Assembly (NCBI GenBank): GCA_038212215.1
Contig: JBBQUT010000004.1
Coordinates: forward strand, 1-64,000
Reading direction: 5' to 3'
DNA from: JALZAI01 sp038212215
GTDB taxonomy: Bacteria > Actinomycetota > Actinomycetes > Mycobacteriales > Jatrophihabitantaceae
Length of the DNA: 64,000 nt
The notes under the pieces are model-generated. The model was not told the origin of the DNA and made no database searches. It saw only the letters and a list, made by a program, of their open reading frames with translations. Position numbers and translations under genes: made by a program. Shown here piece after piece: positions 31,742 to 44,569 of the stretch. Position 1 is the first letter of the stretch; every line of letters begins with the position of its first letter.

Positions 31742-33161
31742 GACGCAGCACGTCGCCGATCCGGTGCACCCGGATGGTGTTCGTGGCGCCCGGAGTGGTC
31801 GGCGGCGTGCCCGCCACCACGATGACCAGATCGTGCGGTCGGCAGACCCGACGATTGAGCAGCGCCGAGTCGACCTGGCGGACCATGTCGTCGGTTGTTT
31901 TGACGGTCCAGACGAGGTGCGCCTCGGCGCCCCACAGCAACGCCATCTGGCGCTGCACCTGCTCGACCGGCGTGAACACCAGCAGTCGCTGTGTGGGCTG
32001 CAGCCGAGCCAACCGCCGCGCGGTGTCACCGGTCTGGGTGAACGCGACGAGCGCAACCGCGCCGAGCGCGTCCCCGATGTCCTTCGCTGCCTTGACGATC
32101 GCGCCGCCGGACGTGCGCGGATTGTGCATCAGGCCGCGCACCTGGGTGCCGGACGCCTCGACCGAGGTGATGATCCGTCCCATCGTCGCGACCGCTTGCA
32201 CCGGGTACCGCCCGACGCTCGTCTCGCCGGACAGCATTACCGCGTCGGCACCGTCGATGACGGCGTTTGCGACGTCGGACGCCTCGGCGCGGGTAGGCCG
32301 TGAGCGGGTGATCATTGACTCGAGCATCTGGGTGGCGACGATGACGGGTTTGGCGTTGTCGCGGCAGATCTGCACCGCCCGCTTCTGCACGACCGGGACC
32401 TGCTCGAGCGGCATCTCCACACCGAGGTCCCCGCGGGCGACCATGACGCCGTCGAAGGCCAGCACGATGTCCTCGAGGCGTTCGACGGCTTCCGGCTTCT
32501 CGATCTTCGCGATGACCGGACGGCGGATGCCGACTTCGTCCATGACCTGGTGCACCAGCTTGACGTCCTCAGGGTGGCGCACGAACGACAGCGCGATGTA
32601 GTCGACGCCCAGGAGCAGCGCGAACTCGAGATCCTCGGCGTCCTTCTCGGACATGGCGGGCACGCTCACTTCGACGCCGGGCAGCGACAACCCCTTGTTG
32701 TTGCTGACCATGCCACCCTCGGTCACGTCGCAGACGACGTCGGTTCCGTTCTCGATCTCGACGGCCACCAGCGCCACGTTGCCGTCGTCGACGAGCAACC
32801 TGTCGCCCGGCCGTACGTCGTCGGCAAGCTCCTTGTAGGTCGTGGAAACCCGGTCGTGGGTGCCTTCCACGTCCTCGACGGTGATCCGGACCCGTTCGCC
32901 GGTCTTCCATTCGACCGGGCCGTCAGCGAAGCGGCCCAGCCGGATCTTGGGGCCCTGCAGATCGGCGAGCACGGCGACATTGCGGCCGGCGGCTTCCGCG
33001 GCTTGGCGCACTTCGTGGAACCGGCGCCCGTGCTCGGCGTGCACGCCGTGACTGAAGTTCAGCCGGGCCACGTCCATCCCGGCCTCGACGAGCGCCCGGC
33101 ACCGCTCCGGAGAGTCGGTTGACGGGCCAAGCGTGCACACGATCTTCGCGCGGCGAGTCAC
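31731..33161 (-). CDS. pyk: pyruvate kinase
   Basis: A 476-residue glycolytic enzyme turning phosphoenolpyruvate and ADP into pyruvate and ATP. Key segments are RRAKIVCTLGPSTDSPE, GMDVARLNFSHG, the substrate-binding KIEKPEAVERLEDI, MVARGDLGVEMP, the signature VIVATQMLESMITRSRPTRAEASDVANAVIDGADAVMLSGETSVGRYP, and the C-terminal allosteric domain. The GTG start at 33161 has TACGCT on the same strand with a 6-nt gap and no Shine-Dalgarno, so a leaderless mRNA is likely. tesB starts inside its 3' end. gltB lies 41 bp upstream on the same strand. Confidence 0.97.
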   Translation of the reverse strand: MTRRAKIVCTLGPSTDSPERCRALVEAGMDVARLNFSHGVHAEHGRRFHEVRQAAEAAGRNVAVLADLQGPKIRLGRFADGPVEWKTGERVRITVEDVEGTHDRVSTTYKELADDVRPGDRLLVDDGNVALVAVEIENGTDVVCDVTEGGMVSNNKGLSLPGVEVSVPAMSEKDAEDLEFALLLGVDYIALSFVRHPEDVKLVHQVMDEVGIRRPVIAKIEKPEAVERLEDIVLAFDGVMVARGDLGVEMPLEQVPVVQKRAVQICRDNAKPVIVATQMLESMITRSRPTRAEASDVANAVIDGADAVMLSGETSVGRYPVQAVATMGRIITSVEASGTQVRGLMHNPRTSGGAIVKAAKDIGDALGAVALVAFTQTGDTARRLARLQPTQRLLVFTPVEQVQRQMALLWGAEAHLVWTVKTTDDMVRQVDSALLNRRVCRPHDLVIVVAGTPPTTPGATNTIRVHRIGDVLRHDT

Positions 33162-33167
33162 GTCTTC

Positions 33168-33173
33168 AGCGTA
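33168..33173 (-). promoter_or_regulatory. -10 box TACGCT placed for leaderless pyk
   Basis: On the reverse strand TACGCT ends 6 nt before the pyk GTG. It lies in the 41-bp gap after gltB, so pyk-tesB may have a promoter separate from gltB. Confidence 0.5.
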
Positions 33174-33202
33174 ACGGTGGCCTCAGGTCGCCGCGGACAG
33201 GA

Positions 33203-37738
<4,536 letters not shown>

Positions 37739-37833
37739 GCGCGCTCCCTGACTCGACGAACTCGGCTGATACCGACGGCTCCGCTCGGAACTCGCCGGAC
37801 CGGGACGACATCGGCCCGCGTAGACGAGCCAAG

Positions 37834-37849
37834 GTTACCGGCAAGTTTC
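37834..37849 (-). promoter_or_regulatory. partial GlnR-like element upstream of gltB
   Basis: Reading towards gltB: GAAAC, 6 nt, GTAAC. This equals the inner half (b site then a site) of the actinobacterial GlnR box; the two outer half-sites are poor. The GTAAC overlaps TAACCT, a candidate gltB -10 box about 95 bp before the start, so the match may be partly accidental. Confidence 0.35.
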
Positions 37850-37879
37850 CGTCGCCGGCCACGCGTCCCCTGTGACGGA

Positions 37880-40177
37880 TCAGACGGCGCGCAGTTCGAT
37901 CTCGATGTCGGCGCGCGCGTCGTGCGGCACGCGCGATCCGGCGCGTGTCGTTACGTAGAACGCGTCCACCACCGAATTGCCGAGGGACGAGACGCGGGCC
38001 GAGCGGACGTCCACCCCGCCCCGCTCGAGGGCGGCCGTGACCCGGCAGAGCAGGCCGATGGCGTCCTCTGCCCGGATCTCGCAGACGGTGGCGTCGGTGG
38101 CCGCGTCGTCGAACCAGGTCACGGTCGGTGGGCGCGCCGGGGCCGCACCATAGCTGCGTTCCTTCTCGCGCAGGCGTTGCGCGAGGCCGAGCTCGCCGGC
38201 CAGGGCCCGTGCGAGATCGGCCCGCACGAGCGCGGGATCTGGCAGCCGACCGAAGCGGGGCGACACGACGAACGAGTTGACCGCCATCGACTCGACGGTG
38301 CCGATCGAGGCGGAGCGGACGTCCAGCGAATGCAGCGCGAGCACGCCAGCCGTCCGGTACAGCACGCCCACCGAATCCGGTGCCGCGACGACCACTTCGC
38401 CGGCGCCGCGGAAACGGACGTCGAGCTTTCCCGCCGCGGCCATCGCCCGCCGCTCGTCGTCGATCGGCGCGGGGCCGGGTAGCGGGTCGCCCTGCAGGAC
38501 GGCACGGATGCGGCGCACCAGTTCGCGGATCAGACCGGCCTTCCAGTCGCTCCAGGCGGCGGGGCCGGTAGCGGCCGCGTCCGCGGGTGCCAGGGCATGC
38601 AACAGTTCCAGCACCTGTACCGAAGCGTCGATCGCGGTAGCTGCTGAGGACACCGTCATCGGATCGTCCAGGTCGCGCCGCGTCGCGGTGTCGGGCAGCA
38701 GCAGGTGCTGCCGCACGACCGCAGTGATCGTTGCGGCATCGGCGGCAGCGAAACCCATCCGCTGCGCGATCACGGCGGCGTGCTCGGCACCGACGACGCT
38801 GTGATCGCCGGGGTAGCCCTTGCCGATGTCGTGCAGCAAGGCGCCGACCAGCAGCAGGTCCGGGCGGGCGACGTCGCGGGTCCTCTCGGCGGCGCACGCA
38901 GCGGTCTCCAGCAGGTGCCGATCAACGGTGAAGCGGTGCACCGGATTGTGCTGGGCGCGACTGCGCACCGCGTCCCATTCCGGCAGCATCCGGGCCAACA
39001 GCCCGGCGCTGTCGAGAGATTCGAGCACCGGGACGGCTGCCGGCCCGGTGCCGAGCAGGGCAACGAAGTCGTCTCGCGCCTGTGCCGGCCACGGATCCGG
39101 CAGCGGCGGGCACTCGGCTGCCAGTCGGTCCAGGGTATGGCTCGCGAACGGCAGCTCATTCGTCGCGGCGGCTCGTGCTGCGCGCAACACGAGCCCGGCG
39201 TCGCGTCGTGGCGCCGCGTCGCGAGCGAGCACGACCTCGCCGTCCTGGGCGACGACGTCGGCCGCAATGCCCTCACGAACCGGGCCGGGCGACGCGCTGA
39301 ACAACCGCGTCACGAATGGGCGCCGGTCGATGCTGGCTTCCACGCGCCGCCAGGAAACGTCGAGCGCGTACGACACCACCCGGCAGGCGTGGTTGGCGCG
39401 GCGCAGGACCTCGTCGCGATCGGGCGTGCCGTCGTCGGCGACCAGCCCGAAGGCCGTGGCAACTGCGTCGTGATCCTGCAGTCGCAGCACGTCTTCCGGC
39501 CTTGCGGTCAGCCGATGCAACTCGCCGCGGATGTCCAGCAGTTCGCCGCCGGCCACCCGCACCGGCGCAGGCATGTCGACCAGTTGCGCCAACGCGAGCG
39601 CGCGTAGCGACTGCACGTCGCGCAGGCCGCCGCGGGAGTCCTTGAGATTCGGTTCGAGCAGGAACGCGCCCTCACCGGCAAGCGCCCACCGCCTCGCTGA
39701 CAGCGCTCGCAAATCGTCGCTGCGCTTGGGCGCGGACTTACGCCACAGCTCTACGACCCTTGCCCGCAGTTGCGCCGACATCTCGGCGTTTCCCGCGAGG
39801 TGGCGCAGATCCAGCAGACCGAGCAGCGCCTTGAGATCGTCCTCGGCGACGTCGAGCGCCTGACCGGGCGTGCGGACGGAATGGTCCAGACCGACGCCGC
39901 TGTCCCAGATCGGGTACCAGATCTCGTCGGCGAGCGCGGCGATATCGGACGTGCGCCCGTCGTGCAGCAGCACGAGATCCAGGTCGCTGTAGAGGGTCGG
40001 TTCACGCCGGCCGAGCCCACCTACGGCGACGAGCGCGATGCTGTCGCGCTGGGCCGGCACCGCCGCGCGTAACCACTCGTCGTAGGCGTCGGACAACGCG
40101 TCACGCAGGGGTTGCGACATGAGTCCGGGCCGGCGCAGGACGCCGGCCCGGACCTCGTTCAGTGCCGCACTGGTCAC
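37880..40177 (-). CDS. glnD: [protein-PII] uridylyltransferase/adenylyltransferase GlnD
   Basis: A 765-residue nitrogen sensor that modifies and demodifies PII. The nucleotidyltransferase motif is VAVGGLGRREPTLYSDLDLVLLHDG (with the catalytic D-x-D), an HD domain for removal follows (HRFTVDRHLLETAACAAERTRDVARPDLLLVGALLHDIGKG), and two ACT domains that sense glutamine end the protein (near VGVLYRTAGVLALHSLDVRSASI and AIGLLCRVTAALERGGVDVRSARV). In actinobacteria GlnD usually adenylylates PII. GTG at 40177 lies 12 bp after glnB. Confidence 0.95.
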   Translation of the reverse strand: MTSAALNEVRAGVLRRPGLMSQPLRDALSDAYDEWLRAAVPAQRDSIALVAVGGLGRREPTLYSDLDLVLLHDGRTSDIAALADEIWYPIWDSGVGLDHSVRTPGQALDVAEDDLKALLGLLDLRHLAGNAEMSAQLRARVVELWRKSAPKRSDDLRALSARRWALAGEGAFLLEPNLKDSRGGLRDVQSLRALALAQLVDMPAPVRVAGGELLDIRGELHRLTARPEDVLRLQDHDAVATAFGLVADDGTPDRDEVLRRANHACRVVSYALDVSWRRVEASIDRRPFVTRLFSASPGPVREGIAADVVAQDGEVVLARDAAPRRDAGLVLRAARAAATNELPFASHTLDRLAAECPPLPDPWPAQARDDFVALLGTGPAAVPVLESLDSAGLLARMLPEWDAVRSRAQHNPVHRFTVDRHLLETAACAAERTRDVARPDLLLVGALLHDIGKGYPGDHSVVGAEHAAVIAQRMGFAAADAATITAVVRQHLLLPDTATRRDLDDPMTVSSAATAIDASVQVLELLHALAPADAAATGPAAWSDWKAGLIRELVRRIRAVLQGDPLPGPAPIDDERRAMAAAGKLDVRFRGAGEVVVAAPDSVGVLYRTAGVLALHSLDVRSASIGTVESMAVNSFVVSPRFGRLPDPALVRADLARALAGELGLAQRLREKERSYGAAPARPPTVTWFDDAATDATVCEIRAEDAIGLLCRVTAALERGGVDVRSARVSSLGNSVVDAFYVTTRAGSRVPHDARADIEIELRAV

Positions 40178-40189
40178 TGTGCCCAGTTG

Positions 40190-40528
40190 TTACAGTGCAT
40201 CGCCGCCGCGCTCGCCTGTCCGCACACGCACGAGAAGGTCGAGCGGGGTGACCCAGACCTTGCCGTCGCCGATCTTGCCGGTCCGCGCCGCTTCGACGAT
40301 CGCGTCCACGACTTTGTCGGCGTCGTAGTCCTCGACGAGAATGTCCACCTTCACCTTCGGCACCAGGTCGACGGTGTACTCCGCCCCCCGGTAGACCTCG
40401 GTGTGACCTTTCTGCCGGCCGAAACCCTGCACTTCGCTCACTGTGAGTCCCTGCACCCCGAGCACCTCGAGGGCAGCCTTGACGTCGTCGAGCTTGAAGG
40501 GCTTGACGACTGCCGTTACCTGCTTCAT
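40190..40528 (-). CDS. glnB: PII nitrogen regulatory protein
   Basis: A 112-residue PII trimer subunit (GlnB/GlnK) that reports nitrogen and energy state. MKQVTAVVKPFKLDDVKAAL opens the fold; Tyr51 in KGHTEVYRGAEYTVDLVPK is the T-loop residue modified by GlnD; TGKIGDGKVWVTPLD is the ATP-binding C signature. Sitting between amt and glnD, it most likely also gates the ammonium channel. The ATG overlaps the amt stop (ATGA). Confidence 0.97.
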   Translation of the reverse strand: MKQVTAVVKPFKLDDVKAALEVLGVQGLTVSEVQGFGRQKGHTEVYRGAEYTVDLVPKVKVDILVEDYDADKVVDAIVEAARTGKIGDGKVWVTPLDLLVRVRTGERGGDAL

Positions 40529-41919
40529 GCGGGAACACTCTCCTTCGAGGCCGACGTGGTGGTGGCGCTGGCCAGATGTCCTGATGTTCCCACGCCGCCC
40601 CAGTCGTAGGCCGATTCACCGTGGATCGCAGTGTCGAGGCCCTCGAGCTCGGCCTCCTCGCTGACCCGGGTCTGCATGACGAGCCCGATCACCTTGGCGA
40701 TGATGAACGTCCCGACGAAGGAGAAGACCGTCACCGCTCCCGCCGCGGCAGCCTGGTGCATCAGCAGGTTCCAACCGCTGTAGTGCCCGTGACCGCCGCC
40801 GTAGAAGATGCCCTTGTTGGCCAGCGAGTTCGTGCCGGGCGTGCTGAAGAAACCGATCGCCAGCGTTCCGATCCAGCCACCGACGAAGTGGACGCCGACG
40901 ACGTCGAGCGAATCGTCGTAGCCGAGCTTGTTCTTCAGGCTGATGGCGTACGCACACACGAAGCCGGCGATGAGTCCGATGAACAGTGACCCGACCGGGC
41001 TGACGAAACCGGCGCACGGAGTGATCGCCACGAGACCGGTCACCGCGCCGGACGCCGCACCGAGGGCGGTCGACTTGCCGTAGCGCAGCTTCTCCGCGAC
41101 GATCCAGCCGATCAGCGCCGTGGCGGTCGCGGTATTGGTATTCATCCAGGCGTACCCGGCGAGATCCCCTGCGGTGAGCGCGGATCCGGCGTTGAAGCCG
41201 AACCAGCCGAACCAGAGCAGGCCCGCGCCGAGCAGGACGAAGGGAATGTTATGACCGCGAATCTGATCGCGCGGCCAGCCGCGCCGCTTCCCGAGCACGA
41301 AGGCCATCGCCAGGCCCGCCGCGCCGGCATTGATGTGCACGACAGTTCCGCCGGCAAAGTCCTCGGCGAAGAAATGCCCGTGCGAGCCCGCGATCAGCGA
41401 ACGGTTGAGCCAGCCGTAGCCGTCGAACACCCAGTGCGCGATCGGCGCGTAGATGAGGATCGACCACGCGGTCACGAACGCCGCGAACGCCCCGAACTTC
41501 CAGCGGTCCGCTGTCGCGCCGGTGATCAGCGCCGGGGTGATGATCGCGAACGTTAGTTGGAAGGCAACGAACACCAGCGTCGGCGTGGTCTGGAACGTGC
41601 CCAGCGTCGGCACGACGTCTCGCGCGTTCTGCATCCCGAAGAAATGCAGATCGCCGAGGAATTGGTTGTCACCGCTGAACGCCCAGCTAAATCCGACGAG
41701 CACCCAGGTGACGCTGACGATTGCCATGGCGGCGAAGTTCTGCATCAGCATCGCCAGCGCGTGCTTCGCGCGGACCATGCCGCCGTAGAAGAACGCCAGC
41801 CCGGGTGTCATCAGCAACACCAGGGCTGAGGCGACTAGAACCCATGCGGTGTCGCCGGGGTTCAACGCCTTCTGGAGATCGAACGGGCTGTAACTGGCAG
41901 CCAGCACTGGATGAGACAC
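40525..41919 (-). CDS. amt: ammonium transporter
   Basis: A 464-residue ammonium channel of the Amt family with eleven helices. Characteristic parts: TPGLAFFYGGMVRAKHALAMLMQNF, FAGGTVVHINAGAAGLAMAFVLGKRRG (with the paired-His region) and DYDD-like YDDSLDVVGVHFVGGWIGTLAIGFFS. The C-terminal tail EEAELEGLDTAIHGESAYDW is the conserved regulatory tail that PII contacts. GTG at 41919 follows GGGGAAG; a longer reading frame upstream is not conserved and runs antisense to pepN. A GlnR-type operator lies about 70 bp upstream. Confidence 0.96.
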   Translation of the reverse strand: MSHPVLAASYSPFDLQKALNPGDTAWVLVASALVLLMTPGLAFFYGGMVRAKHALAMLMQNFAAMAIVSVTWVLVGFSWAFSGDNQFLGDLHFFGMQNARDVVPTLGTFQTTPTLVFVAFQLTFAIITPALITGATADRWKFGAFAAFVTAWSILIYAPIAHWVFDGYGWLNRSLIAGSHGHFFAEDFAGGTVVHINAGAAGLAMAFVLGKRRGWPRDQIRGHNIPFVLLGAGLLWFGWFGFNAGSALTAGDLAGYAWMNTNTATATALIGWIVAEKLRYGKSTALGAASGAVTGLVAITPCAGFVSPVGSLFIGLIAGFVCAYAISLKNKLGYDDSLDVVGVHFVGGWIGTLAIGFFSTPGTNSLANKGIFYGGGHGHYSGWNLLMHQAAAAGAVTVFSFVGTFIIAKVIGLVMQTRVSEEAELEGLDTAIHGESAYDWGGVGTSGHLASATTTSASKESVPA

Positions 41920-41989
41920 GAAGTCTTCCCCTTTGTGGTCAGGTGGTGCTCTCGGCGTGCGCACCTCGTCGCAAGGCTCTGTGTCTGCT

Positions 41990-42028
41990 GTTTCCGCGAA
42001 GTGCCCCAGCGTGTTTCGCGCGTGTAAC
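41990..42028 (-). promoter_or_regulatory. GlnR-type operator upstream of amt-glnB-glnD
   Basis: Reading towards amt: GTTAC, 6 nt, GAAAC, 7 nt, GGCAC, 6 nt, GAAAC. The consensus for actinobacterial GlnR is gTnAc-n6-GaAAc repeated with 22-bp period; three half-sites are perfect, the third matches 4 of 5, and the middle spacer is one base long. This predicts nitrogen-starvation induction of the operon. Confidence 0.75.
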
Positions 42029-42054
42029 CAAGCGCCCCGGCTGCGTGACTCAGC

Positions 42055-42060
42055 TAACGT
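42055..42060 (+). promoter_or_regulatory. -10 box TAACGT placed for leaderless pepN
   Basis: TAACGT ends 7 nt before the GTG at 42068; no Shine-Dalgarno is visible there. It lies 26 bp from the GlnR-type box. Confidence 0.45.
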
Positions 42061-42067
42061 CGTGGCC

Positions 42068-44557
42068 GTGCCGAGCCTGCGTCGTGACGAAGCGGTCGCG
42101 CGGTCTGCGGCGATTGCTGTCGATTCGTATGCCATCGAGCTCGACCTCACCTCGACCGGCCCGCGATTCCGATCGCAGACGACGATTCGGTTCCGCGCTG
42201 CACCCGCCACATCCACATTTCTCGATGTGCGAGCGGACGCGCTCACTGCGGTGCGGCTCAACGGCGTCGCGCTCGATCCGGCGGCGTTGCACGATGGCCG
42301 GTTCCCGCTCAGCCTGCCCCTCTCACCCAATGACATCGGCTCGTCCAATGACATCGTGGTGGACGCCTGGATGGCCTGGTCACATGACGGTGAAGGTTTG
42401 CATCGTCACGTCGATCAGGCCGACGGGCGCAGTTACGCCTACGCGATGTCCTTCCTCGATGCCGCCCCGCGCTGGTTCGCCTGCTTCGACCAACCGGATC
42501 TGAAAGCGCCGGTCACGCTGACGGTGCACTGCCCCGCCGACTGGATCGTCGCCGGCAACGGGCCGGCCACGCGCGATGGCGCCGGCGTCTGGCACCTCGC
42601 GCAGACGCCGCCGATCGCCACCTATCTCGCGACGGTGCTCGCCGGGCCGTACCACTCGAGGCAGCGCACACACGACGGCGTGGAACTGGTCTTGCACGCC
42701 CGGCGTTCGCTCGCGCCACACCTCGACCGTGACGCCGACGCCCTCTTCGCGCACACCGCTGACTGCCTGGACGAGTTCCACCGGCTCTTCGGCGTCCGCT
42801 ACCCGTGGGGTGAGTACCACCAGGCGTTCGTCGCGGACTTCAACGCCGGTGCCATGGAAAACCCGGGCTGCGTCACGTTCGACGACGCCATGATCTTTCG
42901 CGGCGCCGCGACCGACGCGCAACGCGACGACCGGGCGAACACGATCGCGCACGAGATGGCGCACATGTGGTTCGGCGACCTGGTGACGATGCGGTGGTGG
43001 GACGATCTGTGGCTCAACGAGTCGTTTGCCGAGTACTTGGGATATCGGGTGTGCGCAGCGGTTGGGATGGCGTCGTCCTGGGTCAGTTTCGGCATCAGCC
43101 GCAAGGCCTGGGGGCAGCTGGCCGACCGGCGCCCGTCCACGCACCCGGTGGCGGGCAACGAAGCAGCCGACACCGAGCAGGCGCTCAGCGAGTTCGACGG
43201 CATCTCCTACGCAAAAGGGGCGGCTGTACTGCGCCAGCTCGCGGCACGGCTGGGCGACGAGGTGTTGCTCGGCGGGTTGCGCGACCACTTCGCGACGCAT
43301 GCCTACGGCAACGCCGAATTCGCCGACCTCATCGGCTCCTGGACGCAGGCGGGCGCTGTCGACCTGGACGGTTGGGCCACGCAGTGGCTGCGCACCGCTG
43401 GGATGGACACACTGCGCAGCGAAGGCAAGGTGCTGCTTCGCGAATCGCCGGCCTCGTACCCTGCCGCGCGTGAGCACCGGCTTGCGGTAGCTGCCTGCGA
43501 CGCGTCCGGTCGCGAGGTGAGCCGTACGGAGGTAGCCGTGACCGGGTTGCGAACGGCGCTCGACCTGCCGTTGTCGGCGATCGTCCTGCCCGATCCGGAT
43601 GACCGCACCTGGGCGACGATCGCGCTGCCGGCAGCCGCGTGGGAGGCGATGCCGGGCGCGCTGGCGGCGCTGGATCCCCTCGCCCGCGTTGCGGTGTGGA
43701 ACGCGCTGCGGCTGGCGGTGACCGACGCGGCCCTCGATCCGCGCCGCGCGCTCGACATCGTGCTCGCGGCGATCGGCGCCGAGGGCGATGAAGTATTCGC
43801 GCGCATGTTTGATTGGTCGTTGAACGTGCTCACGGCGACCTATTTCGCTGCGGACGAGCGGCAGGCGGCCACGGCCGGGCTGGAGCGGGTAGCCCGCGCC
43901 ACACTCGGCAGCACCGCACCCGGCAGCTCGCAGCAGTTGGCGGCTGCCCGTGCGTACGTCTCGTGCAGCTCGGACCCGGGGCAGCTGCGCGCATGGCTGA
44001 CCGGCGCGGCGCCAGTCGAGGTCGACACCGACCTGCGCTGGCAGGTGTTGCGCCGGTTGTCCGCGCTTGGCGAGCTCAGCACGCTCGAGATCGACGCCGC
44101 GCTGCGCGCGGACAACAGCAGCGCGGGCCTGGTCGAGGCGCTGTGCTGCCGGGCGCTTCGCCCGGACCCGGCGGCCAAGGCGGCGGCCTGGGCGACTCTG
44201 ATGGGCGATTCGACAGTGTCACCTTCCGCTGAGCCGACCGCCGCGCCGTCCAATTCCACGCTTTACGGGTTGGCTGCCGGGTTCTGGCACCCCGACCAGA
44301 CCACGCTGACTGCGCCGTACGTCGCACGCTATTTCGCCGAGGTGAGCGCCATGGCCGCGGCACACCAGTCGGGCTGGCTCGCGCCACGCCTGGCCGAACG
44401 CACCTTCCCATGGGTAGCCGTCACAGCGCAGACGGTGGCGCTCGCCGACGAGTTGCTCGCTAGCGGGCAGCTTTCGCCGGGTGTGCACCGCGCCGTCGCC
44501 GACCGCACCGACGACCTGCGCCGCGCGGTGGTCTCCCGCGTCCGGTTCGGAGCTTGA
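42068..44557 (+). CDS. pepN: aminopeptidase N (M1 family)
   Basis: An 829-residue zinc metallopeptidase that removes N-terminal residues from peptides. The exopeptidase motif is GAMEN at residues 261-265; the zinc site is HEMAH at 295-299 with the third ligand E318 in LWLNESFAEYLGY. N-terminal beta domain, catalytic domain and an alpha-helical ERAP1-like C-terminal domain (from about LDPLARVAVWNALRLAV) are all present, and length is normal for actinobacteria. GTG at 42068 has a -10 box 7 nt upstream; GTG at 42062 is the alternative. Convergent with kbl, 12 bp apart. Confidence 0.96.
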   Translation: MPSLRRDEAVARSAAIAVDSYAIELDLTSTGPRFRSQTTIRFRAAPATSTFLDVRADALTAVRLNGVALDPAALHDGRFPLSLPLSPNDIGSSNDIVVDAWMAWSHDGEGLHRHVDQADGRSYAYAMSFLDAAPRWFACFDQPDLKAPVTLTVHCPADWIVAGNGPATRDGAGVWHLAQTPPIATYLATVLAGPYHSRQRTHDGVELVLHARRSLAPHLDRDADALFAHTADCLDEFHRLFGVRYPWGEYHQAFVADFNAGAMENPGCVTFDDAMIFRGAATDAQRDDRANTIAHEMAHMWFGDLVTMRWWDDLWLNESFAEYLGYRVCAAVGMASSWVSFGISRKAWGQLADRRPSTHPVAGNEAADTEQALSEFDGISYAKGAAVLRQLAARLGDEVLLGGLRDHFATHAYGNAEFADLIGSWTQAGAVDLDGWATQWLRTAGMDTLRSEGKVLLRESPASYPAAREHRLAVAACDASGREVSRTEVAVTGLRTALDLPLSAIVLPDPDDRTWATIALPAAAWEAMPGALAALDPLARVAVWNALRLAVTDAALDPRRALDIVLAAIGAEGDEVFARMFDWSLNVLTATYFAADERQAATAGLERVARATLGSTAPGSSQQLAAARAYVSCSSDPGQLRAWLTGAAPVEVDTDLRWQVLRRLSALGELSTLEIDAALRADNSSAGLVEALCCRALRPDPAAKAAAWATLMGDSTVSPSAEPTAAPSNSTLYGLAAGFWHPDQTTLTAPYVARYFAEVSAMAAAHQSGWLAPRLAERTFPWVAVTAQTVALADELLASGQLSPGVHRAVADRTDDLRRAVVSRVRFGA

Positions 44558-44569
44558 GCGCCGCAGCGC

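Noticed and set aside
41920..42354. 145-codon extension of amt
   Set aside because: It covers the GlnR box and is antisense to pepN; the conserved Amt sequence and a ribosome binding site start at 41919.
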